From Hansfordia pulvinata (lineage: Eukaryota; Ascomycota; Sordariomycetes; Xylariales), in assembly GCA_006538405.1 (NCBI GenBank), contig BJKQ01000021.1:248001-312000 (forward strand): 64,000 bases of DNA, read 5' to 3'. Below, piece after piece: positions 47,401 to 59,102 of this stretch. A program made the position numbers and the translations under genes. The notes beneath the pieces were generated by a model that was given only the letters and a program-made list of their open reading frames with translations, was not told the origin of the DNA and did not search any database. Numbering within the stretch: the first letter of the stretch is position 1; every line of letters begins with the position of its first letter.

Positions 47401-50400
47401 TCTACGTGCTTTCGTATGACTTAGCGCAGAATGGCTTCATTGGCACACAGGTCGCACGCACTGATTATTCGAATCTCACTGAAAACCAGAATGTTCTGCT
47501 GCAAGGGTCTCCCGACAAACTGCACTGGGCATCAATCCCTTTTCTAATGTGTGCCGATTCGCGCGCAAGGTTCGCGCAAGCCGCTAGCTACCGAGACGGG
47601 TACCCAGTAGACAACAACGCGTGCGCCACCATGTTATGCGTTCACCCGCCTACGAGGCTTTATTACCTTGCCAGCTCAATGATAAGGGCATGTCGAGATG
47701 AGAACACAGCCATGTAGGGGCTCAGACAGAACGTACAACCTGGGGTTCGTTGGGCGTGGAATTGAATCACATATCAAGCAGCCATTCTGGTCAAAACATC
47801 ATCATCACCAGCCCTTGCATCCGAAGTAATCGCGTTGATGGCATTTACTCTTGTCGATTAGATAGCGTCTTAACCGGACTTCGGGATCCAGGTGCTCGGG
47901 TACCTATAATTATCTAGTATGTCCTTTCTCTGCTTGTTTCCCCCCTTTCCTTTTCTGCTCTCGCCCGACCTGACCCTTGTCGGAGGCCCGCGACGGCTCT
48001 CAAGAAAGCACAGTGGGCCAGTTAAATGCGGCGAAAGTCTCCGGGCGGGCAGAAGTGGCACATGCGGACAAAAGAGTGCTGGCGAGGGCAGATGCCTGCT
48101 CCGAACAACAACTTCCATTGAAGGACTCAGAGCACTCGCCCAATTAGGCTGAGGCTATTCGCGCCTTCGGCAGTGGCCGAGTACCAGGCTACATGTAGAT
48201 CATGGAGAATGTCGAGTGTTTCTTTCAACATGAGAGGTCTCACAATCAACGCGCGACTGTCCAAACACCGACCTCAATAGCGTCGTCAACGGCAGCGGCT
48301 TCTTGCCTTGGGCCGCCAGCCACCAGGCCTCGTGGCCTGCTGCTCTCCAGGACGACTAACAACTTATCAGCCCGCGCCACCTGTCAGCATCCAAGGACCG
48401 ACCCCCTGCCGACGCACTACTGCACACAGCAGCCTACTCGTACAGAGATTGTCAAGTACTCCTACGCGTACTCCTGCCTGCAATGCGAGAAGGTGCTCGT
48501 GCGTGGCCTGCCGCGGCAGCGGATGGGGGTTTGTTACGAATACGGCGTCCTCGTACGGAGGGCTGCGTGCCGTGCGGCCGAGTCCCACTAATGAAACGCA
48601 ATGCCGAGCCTGAGAACTCCACGCACAAGCAGCCAAGCCTCTCGTCCCAGGCGGCAGGGTGGCACGGGTGGGTGTCCACGGCCATTCGGTACATGACCTC
48701 AGCATTGCCAGTCACGCCAGTGCAACTCGACTTGGCCTGGCCGAACGGGCCACCATGACCACTCCGGCGTGCGACAGGAACGATCAGTATCAGTGGCCCA
48801 GCAGAACAGCTGCAAACCATACACTGGTGGTTGTGGAGTGTTCGATCGAAGCATGCTCGCTGCCCGGCGATCCCGCCCTCCCGGACGCGACCGCCTAGCA
48901 GGCGTCTGCTCGGATCGAAAGGGAGGTGGGGGTGGCGATCAGCCGCGATCCACGACCAAGCCCCGTCTTCTTGCCGGCCTCCCACCACTCGGTCGCGAAC
49001 CCGAACGACTCTGCAGCGAGACAGCGCAACCAGTAATAGGCGCAAGAGCTCTGGTCCCTAGTTGCTGCTTCTGCTCGCCTCTCGGTCCGCGGTGCTACCA
49101 CTATGGAGAATCACGTGGCATAGTACGGCTCAGCACAGTCTCGTGAAAGGAGGGGGCATGAGGGGCTGGGGGACAGCAGGGTCGATGGGGTCTGCACTGG
49201 TATGATGCAGCCCGTTGTAATGCACCCGGCCTCACTACATGGCTGCCGGCTTTTCGGTTGTGCTATATGGGTAGGTAGCCTTCGGCTGTTCAAGTACCTC
49301 CACTGCTTGCTACCGGGCACGTTAGGTACCTCTTACATGTTCCTCTTTACGCACGGCTTCAGTATTGTCTCATACTTTTCATACTTTCCAGACCCGGGAA
49401 CGACCTTCATGTGCTCCCACGGGATTCTTCTTCCCTGGCAGCTCGTAGTTCTCCCGCACGGGCTACCGTACGGGGGCTTCTTTGGGATGTACTGCAAAGC
49501 CCTTGTTTAGCAGGCGCTTTACCGCCGTGCCCACTGAATCCAGGGGCGCGTTTGCTGGATGCTGGTTTTACTCGTGCGTGTCGTGGTCAACCTTGCGTGT
49601 TTTCTTTTGAGTCAAAGGGGATGAGTACATGTACCCCAGGTACCTTAGGTAGCCTAATGGTCACCCTGTTGTGCCCCTCGACCTGCATTGATGATGGAAG
49701 CCATCCCCTTGATGCCGTGTAGTGAGGATATCCGCAGCCCAGGCACCAAGAATCTCCATTCAGAGTCGTGCCTATGCTCAAAAGGATTCCACCATCATCC
49801 AAGATGGCATGTTCGTATTCACGCGCGCGGCGGTAACCCTTCAGGATACCCAGAAATGCAATGCTACGGGCCCCAGCGCGCCGGCGCACGAGTACATGAG
49901 CAGAAAGATTCCGGAGCCATGGAGCAACGTGAAGTACGAATATGTGCATGGGCCTCGGTACGATGATCCATGGTGTCGCCGACAGCTCGTACGAGTACGT
50001 TCGTTACCTGGAATGCAGACGTAGATCACGACCGGGAGGATGAGCTAGGAAACGAGGCGCCGAGCTGACCGGCACCTCAAAGCCGCGAAAACGAAGGTGT
50101 CGGCGAGGCACAGTCTGCGAATTCCATCCAGCGAATGGAAGCCTAATGAATACTTGAGTCAACATCATTCTCAGTCCATAGCACAGGCGATTGAGCACCG
50201 CACGACAGTATTCCGTGCTGGTACTTTTCGGTTGGTGTCACACTGGAGAGGATTGGGCATCCTGTCCTTGGCACATTGACGCGTTTCCCAGCAGCGAGGG
50301 TCCTCGCCCGTGCCAACAGAGCAACAAGGCCGCTTGTCATTCCAGACATTCTCTTCACACTTGGCATCCGGCGATAGTGAATGATTGGTCTTCAATCAAT

Positions 50401-53400
50401 GCGTCACGGCGACCGAGTGGCCAATGGCAACACATCGAGTAGGTGACCATCAGCGAGGTGGCCCACGGGCAGTCCGGACGCTGTTGACTATGACAAGGTT
50501 TTGCCGTCGCCTCTCAACATTCGAGACTGGACAAAAGTTAGACATGGCAGATGTGCTGGCCGGGTTGCGAGCCAAGGCGGCGCCTGACTAGCAGCTCGAG
50601 GCACGCGTGCGAGTTTTGCAGCCACCACAAGGCGAGGTTGTTGCGACCAGCCACCACTACCAAAGTAGTGCAGACTAGCATGTCATTTCGAAGCTGGGCA
50701 CTGTCGCAAGCGGGTATTGCGAGAAAAGATGGCTGCCTGCTCTACCAATATCCGTAAGCTGGCTGGCGAATGTCTGCAGAGTCTACATGTACTCGGAAGT
50801 TGGGCCAACAGCTTAGCCCCAGCGCATCGAAGTGTCAGGAAAGTGCTGCAAGAGTGTCGGCCTCCCTTGTCACCCTGGGTACCTGTTTAGTCAAGGTGTG
50901 TTTGCGTGTCAAAGGTTCAAGGAGACGACCCTCCGCCAACTCGTGTTGAGGCGAAGGTCCCTCACTTCAGGGTACGCTTCCCATAGCCCCGAAGGGGGAA
51001 GAAGAAGGGGGAAAAGGAGAACAAGCCAAAGATGGCTGCGCGACTGACAGGCCAAGGGCCGCCACGTGAGGCTATCCAGGGGTCCATGTGCCTGGGACCG
51101 AAAATAAACGGCTTTAGCCCTGCGTCTAGCACCAGCGCTGCAGACACAGATCCCACGTTGAGCGAGTGGCCAGGTCTAGGCCCAAGCTCTCTTGTCGCGC
51201 AAGTGGCTCTCTTGACGCGCGAGCGGGTTCGTGGGGTGAGAGCCGGGTCTAGACCCGGCGATATGGGCGTGGAATCTCTCATCTCGTCTGGGCCCTTGAT
51301 GCCGCCTGCTCGGTTGTCGCCAGGTCCCGAGACAGGCATGAGCAGACTGGCGGCCGGATGGGGAGGGAACACCCTAGCCCACAAGACACGAAGAGATCGC
51401 ATCCTGCGTGCGTGAGCACCCCATACGCGTAGGTACGCGTACTCGGTACGCCTCCCTGGCCCGGCGCCCAGGCCCAGCTACATGTACCTACATATGAGTA
51501 CAATCGATTGGGTCAGGCCCCGCACATGGTAGGTAAGGTACGAGTACATGTACCTCTCAAAGACGCGTTTCGGTCCAATGAGCTCATTCTGCCTGACTGG
51601 GGAGAGAGAGCCGGCCCTGTCTGAAGCCCCATCACCCGGACTGAGCCGCAAGTGCTGGTCCAGCTTGGCTCCAGCAACTTGGGTGTCAGTCGGCCGGGCC
51701 CGCAGCCCCTCGGACAAGGCGATGCTCACTTACTCAGTCGATCCGCGCAGCGACGATGCATATGCCGAGAGGGCGCGCGCGCGCTATGAGCATCGGTCGG
51801 CCACAGAGTCCGCCCGGTTCATGGACCTCCTTCACACGCCGCACCGCGCCGCATCGCACCAGGGAAATGCCCCTGCCACCCACTGCAGAGGGGCTGTTGG
51901 GGTGGACGGAGCCGCGACTTTGGTACAGGGCGGGGGTGGAATCCCGCTCCCATCCCAAGCTCGGTGCCGAGCCTTATTGCGCGGCTCCCTGGAGCCAGTG
52001 CTGTCGCCGTCACCATCGTCGTCAGCAACTTGGCCCCGTTCCATGCTGCGCCTGCCTCCAGGGCCGTGCAGGGCGCGGGCGGCGCGTGACAGCACTTTCT
52101 GGCTTCCAGGCGCTCGCGGACACCGACGATGCGAATGGTCCCCATCAGCGCCTGCGATGCAGCCGCTTCCCACCTCTGCCTGTTTTTGCGCCACTCGACA
52201 CCTGCCCAACGTCCAAGTCCGGATCTAGACAAACACGGACCGCGCTGCCCGTAGACCCGCGACGCGGCGAAATGCACCATTGGCCCCTTCTACCAAGACC
52301 ACCAACGCAATACCGCTCTGGCACACGTGGGCCGATGACCAGGAGATGCACCATCTTACACCGAGCCCTGCAGATATTCGGCCTCGAGGCTTGAAATGCC
52401 CACCTACTTGCAGTTGGGGCTTGGTGGTTAAACGCACCGACCGAATGTACCGGTAATCCGGGTTCCGCCTTGCTGGCGCTCATCAGTCCAATTGATGCGC
52501 TTCCCGTGGGACTCCTGGCGGGTGTGGAGCAGGTCGACGATGACAGTCTGGTCAGGATGTCTCGTCGATCGAGATACCGCTCAAAGCTACCAGAACCATG
52601 CTTGGGGTTGAGTGTCTCTCATCTGGGTGCCTCGCTCTGTCCCTGTGAAGGCATTTCAAGACTTGAACAGATCGATTTGATGCCACCCCGAGCCTCATGG
52701 TCTTCAAAAGAGAGAGCAGTGAACAAGAAGAAGGCGCAGTATCCGGCTCTGTAGTTGACATCTTCCACAGCTTTGTGTCACGGGTCTGGCATGGCATGCT
52801 GTTGATCATAGGTGCCGGTAAGATTGAGCACTAGGGAAGTGTCAATCTCGTATCTTTTGCCTGTATGGCAGAGCGGTCTAGTTGAATTTACCAGTGCATT
52901 TGCCCACCATGGGCCAGAACCGTTACACTTTGAGCCTGACTTGCGAAGACTCAGCAGCGAAAGAGCAGGTATTATGCTCAGCTGCATGAGATAAATGCAC
53001 CAAGGAGTTGTACGCTCGTGTTGCTCATACGCCGCTTTCGTATACGACAGGAACTGTGCGTTGCGGGCTCGTCTACATCAACTGTCAGGGCGTGACGAGC
53101 AAGGGTGAGGATAGTGTCGCATTTTCTTCCGGAGAGTTATTGGACGATACCATGAGCAGGTAGACCTTTGGGCGCCCCCGGAAAATGCGAATGTCCATGT
53201 ATCTGAAACACAATCTGTTTGTGGAGAACGCGGCAAGGTCTGCTCGTGATACCGCGGTTCAATTCACTATCCGTCTCCATGTCCTTGGTCCGCCATCGGT
53301 CGTCTAGAGCGTTTCGCACTGACCAAGAAGCCAAATTAACGTCCTCATTCGAAGTCTGTAGACCAGGGCCATCTATGCAGACAGTTCAGCGATGGTGAAG

Positions 53401-54132
53401 GGTCCCTACTGAATAGAGGAGATATTGATCATTTCGACCCGACGTATTAAGCTAAGGGACGAGAGACTTGGCGAGGGACTGGACGGGGGATTGGCTCCTA
53501 ACACCCCATCTTGACCCATGGCGATGAGTCTCAATGGATGCCCGATGAACACGCGGCGAATCCCATTTTGGATGAGGTGATCCATTGAATTCCAATCGGC
53601 CGAGAGCCTGGATCAGCTTATAACAAGTGTGGCATATCTATCAGCCGGGAACCATTGAATCGTATCGTAGAGGATTTCCCTGATATATCTGTCGACCGGC
53701 CGTAAAGCCCTTTGTGAGGTGGTGCAACAGAACAAATCATTTCGCTGAGATGGCAAGTGCCTGGTGAAGCTGGACATCGCCCCTGTTTCAGTTACATAGG
53801 CACAGTTACGATACCGCGCATTGCTTCGCATGAGATTCTGTCCAGGCGACTTGATTCAAGGTGCAAGATAAGAGGTCTAGATAGTTCTGATTATCAAAGG
53901 CTATAGGAAGTGAGTATTATCACGACTCACAACTGTCCTCCTCTTGTTTTCGTCGTTCAGTCAAGGTGTATGTTGTTTTAATTTGTGGGCCAATCTCTAT
54001 ATGTCTCGCGCCTTATGCCTGCCCGCCTTTCGCCTTATGTTTGCTCACTGCTCCTTTGCAGTCTCGTAGCTGGATAATTTGCAACCAATTGGAATAACGT
54101 ATAGGGTATCTCTTTGCACCAGAAATGCCTAC
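44498..54132. other. 9.6 kb without a recognised gene
   Basis: The SKN7 promoter takes up the first several hundred bases. Beyond it I recognise no coding domain. Frames of up to about 260 codons (for example + strand 45581-46360, which does not begin with ATG) are opposed by similar frames on the other strand. Plus-strand 47406-47717 (103 codons) and 49202-49510 (102 codons) look slightly protein-like but match no family I know. TACGAGTA-type motifs lie at 46300, 46433, 47151, 48435, 49990 and 51539. The strings ACATGTACC and GGTAGGTA recur near 49270, 49630 and 51480-51555. An A26 run lies at 47124-47149. Confidence 0.45.
47124..47149. repeat. A26 homopolymer
   Basis: Twenty-six adenines directly followed by G and then TACTCGTA, a copy of the dispersed motif. 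A CA-rich patch follows near 47215-47245. It could be the tail of an old retrocopy or a simple tract; no target-site duplication was seen. Confidence 0.8.
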
Positions 54133-54535
54133 TCAGTAATCGAGACCAAGGTCTTCGATGTCGTCGGTCTTAACATCATATCCAAACTTGGTTCGCAAAT
54201 ATTCAGCGCAGGATCTGGAAACAGATCGGCCCTTTTTTCCTTTCAGCAGAGCTCTGTCGATACCTGCTTTGACCTTCTTCTTGTCAATGTCTTGGTGGTT
54301 GATTCTGTAAGTTCCTCCGCGTGCTTCAAGAAGGACCGCGGTCTCGCTGACATCCCGCGCGGGAAGATCGCGGGTTTGAATCTGAGTTAAGTTAGAGACT
54401 GAGAATCCAATCTGCAAGATCAGCCATGGCGTCTCTGCTACGTACCTCGTTGCTGCCGGGCTGAATAGGACTGGCAATAGCGATGCTGCCAAGTCCCAGG
54501 CAGATAATCAGAGAAGATACGGAGCTGAACTTCAT
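54133..54535 (-). CDS. Small secreted protein, orphan
   Basis: Two exons, 54535-54446 and 54381-54133, encode 112 residues. The intron is 64 bases with donor GTACGT and acceptor CAG; a branch-like CTAAC lies close to the acceptor. The first 21 residues form a clear signal peptide (MKFSSVSSLIICLGLGSIAIA), with probable cleavage before SPIQPG. The mature part is hydrophilic and highly charged, with basic clusters DIDKKKVKAG and LLKGKKGRSVSR, one cysteine only, and an acidic end DDIEDLGLDY. The single Cys separates it from the usual Cys-rich effectors. Basic clusters might be Kex2-type processing sites. I recognise no family. Small size, secretion, a strong TATA box and a place about 2.7 kb from a RIP-destroyed retroelement fit an effector-like or lineage-specific gene, but that is inference. 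Confidence 0.75.
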
Positions 54536-54675
54536 CTTGGTGCTTGGAGAGGCAAGTGATCTTATCAAGAGATAGTGGGAGTAATGTTGTGTTGAGTGCG
54601 GTGATAGAGGCGATGAGTTGAGGTGTCTGATGTCGTGGCTTGAATGAATTTGTTTAGGTCGTCCTATCAGACACC

Positions 54676-54683
54676 CTTTTATA
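54676..54683 (-). promoter_or_regulatory. TATA box of the small secreted protein gene
   Basis: A textbook TATAAAAG on the minus strand, about 141 bases upstream of the ATG at 54535. Spacing fits a fungal core promoter and suggests a strongly inducible gene. Confidence 0.6.
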
Positions 54684-54964
54684 TGTGTATTTCATTCCAT
54701 AATCCGCGCAAATTCGTATCGTAGTACGCGAAGGTGGGAGTCTCCCTGTTGTGGCGTTGCACCGGCTGGTCACGCTTCACGCCCTCCATAAAAGTGGCAA
54801 TTAAAGCGCCGTGGGGTCCGCAACTCGATCGCATCGACGACATAGCGGGCGGCAGTAGCGCCCGGCCGTTGCCTCCAGGTCTTCCTCTGTGGCAACAGCA
54901 TGGGCGATCCCAAGTCGCATCCAATTGCCCTGTTGTTCATGTATTGCCGGAGGCGCCGCCTTTG

Positions 54965-55091
54965 CTGCAGCGCCCAAAAAGCGGCCGCACGGCTTTAGAT
55001 GAAGCTCCATGCTTCATCAAGGGAGACTGCAGCGCCCAAAAAGCGGCCGCATGACCTTAGATGAAGCTCCATGGTTCATCAAGGGAGACTG
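54965..55091. repeat. 62-bp tandem duplication
   Basis: Two head-to-tail copies of a 62-base unit starting CTGCAGCGCCCAAAAAGCGG, at 54965-55026 and 55027-55088. Each holds a GCGGCCGC box and GATGAAGCTCCATG. The copies differ at only a few places, for instance CACGGCTTT against CATGACCTT. The period is not a multiple of three, so it is unlikely to be a coding repeat. Confidence 0.88.
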
Positions 55092-56389
55092 ATAGCAGAG
55101 TATGACAGGCGGCTAGAAGACCCAGGCGTGTACCCGATGCTGATTGAACTTGAACAGTCAGAAGCCCGACTCGCAGGCATTGGGTTAGTGTCCCGGCTTG
55201 ACACTGGCCCAGCAAGTCTGTCGGGCGTACCTGGTGGTGTCATGTGCGACCATCATAGTTCGCACTGCATGGAGGCCCAGTAGCCTCACGAGAGTTCTTC
55301 GATCCCGGGAAGGTAATCCAGTGCCGTGGTCCGCGTGGCCGCCACTGAAGGCTCACGAGGGTGTGCAATCACGACAAGCGCTAGGTCATCTTGCTTCCTT
55401 CTCTATTCGTTAGAGCGCAGTTGCCTCTGTAGATCGTTTGAATTGCCCCTTTTGGAGCTATAACATTCAGTGGAGGCCGACGCTCAGACGATCCCCGGGA
55501 TCTCCGTGAAAATACCGAGAGAATTGAGATTTAATGGGAGACACTGTCATTGATCGCCATCCAGGGAGCCTATCGAACAAGTCTTTAGACGGCAGGTATT
55601 GTGCCGTGGAGTAGCTACGGCCTGCACGTACATGTCACTCATGTGATGTGCCGTGTACCGTTTGATAATGTCGCATGCATGGGCCGCGATCGCGTGGCGG
55701 TCGGCTGGGTCCGGCGAGATGGGGCTCATATCTTGCGGTGCGAAAATCGAACAGTGCACCAGTACAATGCAGTCTCGCCTGGCTAGCGGTAGATACCTAC
55801 CTTAGGCACCTTCAGTATACGAGTACCGTATTGAGCTATGTCTACACGCAAATGATTCTTTGACCCCCCCTAACCCCCGCGTGTATCCCCGTTAGTCGAG
55901 CGAACCCGGTGTATTATACCCGGGCTCTCGTCTTGGGCTTCTACAATGACGTCGAATGAAGACCGCTAGACCGAGCGGACGGGTGGGCCGGTGTTTACAT
56001 AGATCGCTACAAAGCAAAAGGCATGATTTCTAAACGTGTCGATGGGCTTTGGAAGCCACGAAGCCAAGAAGCTAGCTCAGTAAAGCCACCTGGGCGACGG
56101 CGTAGTGCGGCAGGGGCAGTATGCGCTTCTTCGTGGCAAGACCCACCACACGATGAGACGATTGGTGTCTGATTCTGGAAGGGACCTGCTACTCTTGCCA
56201 CCGTGAAGCGACACCCCGGATGTGCGCTTGCAAGGTCATTGATGCTCCTCAAATCCAGAGATGATTGCCCAATCATTGACCTCCTCGCCTGCGGTCGCTC
56301 GTGCCGAATAGCACCGTGTTCTCGTATCGGGATCGATGATCACCTCAGAACGCTAAACACCCTAGGTACGCGAGAAAACGCCACAACCA

Positions 56390-56587
56390 TGGGGATGAAA
56401 GTTGCCTCCCACGCCATATCCCAGCCTATGCGCTGCAAGAAAGTCACTCCTCCCGTCCAGAGTAGTAAAATTGCTCGGACTGGTACTCTGGGGGTGAAAG
56501 TTGCCTCCCACGCCATATCCCAGCCTATGCGCTGCAAGAAAGTCATTTCTCCCGCCCAGAATAGTAAAGTTGCTCGGACTGGTACTC
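56390..56587. repeat. 99-bp tandem duplication
   Basis: Two adjacent copies, 56390-56488 and 56489-56587, each beginning near AAAGTTGCCTCCCACGCC. Most of the scattered differences are transitions (C/T or G/A). The period is a multiple of three, so in the plus-strand frame 56203-56676 it would give a 33-residue repeat with VKVASHAISQPMRCKKV as its core. Whether that frame is translated is unknown. Confidence 0.85.
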
Positions 56588-57250
56588 CGTCCCAGCCCCA
56601 GGGCTGGCAGTCCCGATCTGGACTGTGCCCGTCCGTGAATACGCCGCGGGCATCAGGCCAACTGGTAAGTCGGTAAATAGTTTACAGGTGCTTACGAGTA
56701 CGCGAATCAGGTGGCCATCTTATCGATCTTAGGCTACCTGGGCCCGTACGCCTTCCCGGAGCTGTCACACGGGCTGCGTGGTTTTTTATTGTAAAGAAGC
56801 CTATGCAGTGTCCTGGCTCAAAACCTCCCCATCACACTCATCTTTGAGGGCAGTCCATGGCCATTAGGCATTGGGCTAATTGTGTTGAAGCCCGAAGGTG
56901 GATTGGTGGCGAGTACGGCTCGCAACCCCTGCGACGTGTGCGGACATTGTCTGCCTGAGGCAAACGGGACAGCAGATTGAGTCAATATACACACATGTGC
57001 CTAGGTACTGACCTTCACTGCACAACGGCCCCTGGTGGCTCTCCACAATCGGCGAAATGATAGACCTGCTACCATTTACCCCTCCGACCGCTACCATCTC
57101 AATAGCAACATGCAGGACTTGCTTGCTCTTGAAGTTGGATAACACATCACGTTCGTCTCTTGATCGCAATTTCGGCAGCAAAATTGTACTGATGTTAATA
57201 GATAGGCATGGTAGTGAAACGTATTTTCTTAATAATGAATTCATCTAGCA

Positions 57251-57480
57251 GCGCAAGAGGCCTGAAGGCTTTATGTGGCGGGAGACCTTAAGCAACGTTA
57301 AAGTGCCTGTTAAGCGAGCTCTTATTACTCTTTTAAGGCCGTTCTTAAAGAAGCGTTTACGTAATGTTAATACGCGCGTGGTGGGGTAAAGGGGAAAGCT
57401 CGCTCATTTATAAAGGCATAAGTGGCGACACGCAAGGGGCCTGTTACGAACCCGATTACTAGGCCGGCAGAACGGGCCAT
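57251..57480. other. Transition zone into the RIP-affected block
   Basis: Composition here is intermediate. TTAA and TAA strings become common, while CG-containing words such as GCGAGC and GGCCGGC remain. TGTTACGAACCCG at 57442 would be a plausible start for a Ty3-type long terminal repeat, which typically begins TGT, but no matching 3' copy is inside the window. Confidence 0.35.
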
Positions 57481-58783
57481 ATTAATATAAGTAAGAGACC
57501 TATAAACCAATGGTCGCGCAGGACGACGTTAAACCAATTATATATATAAGGAAAGGTGGAAATATAAGATAAGATTAAGTGATTTAAATCACTGTTAAAA
57601 TAATAAGCAGTCCACACGCTTATTATAATTATTATAATTAAGGTAATACTTATAAAAAAGGTTATAAGTAAAATAAAGATCACTTTAAAGAACGTGATTT
57701 AAGATATAATATTAATAAAAGAATAAAGGATATATAAAGATAAAAGGTTTCTTATATATTTAATTATTTATTACCTTAATAATTAATTTAAGTATTTAAG
57801 TTATTTTTAAATAAAAGTAATCTTTTAATAATAATTTATTACTTATTTAATACTTTAAATTACTTATTATTAATTAATTACTTATTATTTATTAATAAAT
57901 GACCTTTTAAGTGTTCTTTTAAAATATAAACCCTTAAATTAACTTTATATTTTTCTTAAAAAGAATTTAAGTTATTATATTTTAATTACTTTTTTTTAAG
58001 TATTTAATAATTATTTATTAATACCTTTAAATAATATTTAATTAATATAATATTATTTTAACTTAAATCCTTTAAATAACCGGTAACGTAAACGCTTTTA
58101 AGGAACTTAATTAAAGAAATAAAAAAGGTTAATAATAATAAAAAAGAGTACGATTTTATTAAAAACGAGTATAAGTAATTATTTAATAAGCTTTATACTT
58201 TATAAGATTAATTATAAGCTTTATATTAAGCTTATAAGAATATTAATAAATAATTATAATAATCTTATATAAAGTATATTAATATAATTAATAAACTTTA
58301 ATAAGCTTAATTTATTAAAGTTATATAAAGCGTTAAAGACATTATTAAAGCTCTTTTAATTAACGTTAACCTTAAAATTAACCTTTTTAAAACCTTTAAT
58401 AATACCTTTAAGTAACTTTAAAAATTCTTAACTTAAATAAAAGCATTTTATTAATTATATAAACACTTTAATAATAAAAAGAATTAAGTTATTTATATTA
58501 ACTTATTTTTTATAAAAAGGCTTTAACTTAATTTAAATTATACCTTATTAAAGTAATTAATAAACCTTAAAAATAATAATCGATTAAGATTAAAAAGATC
58601 TTTATATCTTATATTAAATTTAAAAGATAACTTAAAAGCTTATTTTAAGACTTAAATAAAAAATAATAAATTAAAAAAGAACTTATTAACCTTTAATAAA
58701 AGACCTTAACGTCCCTTTACGTTATAAACTTTAAATATATCTTTATATAACTTAATTTAATTAAGAAAAGTAAGATTCTCGTG

Positions 58784-58920
58784 TTTTATTAAGGATTAAA
58801 AAAAGAAATTAAAGATAAGTTAATTAAATAAAACTTATTAAATAGCTTTATAAAGTATATTAAGGCCGTTATTTATATTAATTCCCGATTTTATAAGCGA
58901 CACCGTAAGAAAAAAAGGAA
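58784..58920 (+). pseudogene. Gag (capsid-like) remnant
   Basis: Read in one plus-strand frame, this gives F-Y-stop-GLKKEIKDKLIK, then NSFIKYIKAVIYINSRFYKR. Spacing matches the end of the Gag domain of fungal Ty3/gypsy elements, where glutamine or aspartate codons are now stops or changed by C-to-T and G-to-A mutation. It cannot be translated. Confidence 0.65.
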
Positions 58921-59053
58921 TAATTAATATATATTATAAAATATAAAGTAATAATAATAAAGAGGAATAAAGCCTTACTTTACCTTTTATAAGTAATATT
59001 TAAAACTTATAAATATTAACCACGCTTTTAATAATAAATATAAGAAAATATTT

Positions 59054-59102
59054 AAGTATTATAATTACGATAAATTAAGGTATATTATACACGATTATAA
59101 AG
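59054..59102 (+). pseudogene. Gag zinc-knuckle remnant with mutated ligands
   Basis: The frame reads KYYNYDKLRYIIHDYK. Spacing is that of a CX2CX4HX4C retroviral-type knuckle, but all the positions expected to hold Cys or His are now Tyr, as G-to-A changes of TGT/TGC and C-to-T changes of CAT/CAC would produce. Glycine positions are likewise replaced. Zinc binding would be lost. Confidence 0.6.

Larger units (their letters stand above)
54684..57250. other. Intergenic flank next to the AT-rich block
   Basis: I see no recognised gene here. It contains two tandem duplications (listed separately) and the open frame 56203-56676 (157 codons, +), which spans the 99-base duplication and has no recognised domain. 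TACGAGTA motifs lie at 55818 and 56693. Base composition shifts from ordinary to strongly AT-rich at about 57250-57480. Confidence 0.45.

Noticed and set aside
52862..52880. TATGGCAGAGCGGTCTA, like a tRNA A box
   Set aside because: No T-arm is present at the right distance downstream and no cloverleaf can be built.
57459..57683. Hydrophobic 74-codon frame, - strand, looks like membrane protein
   Set aside because: It is a by-product of the AT-rich RIP block: Ile, Phe and Leu codons arise automatically from A/T strings.
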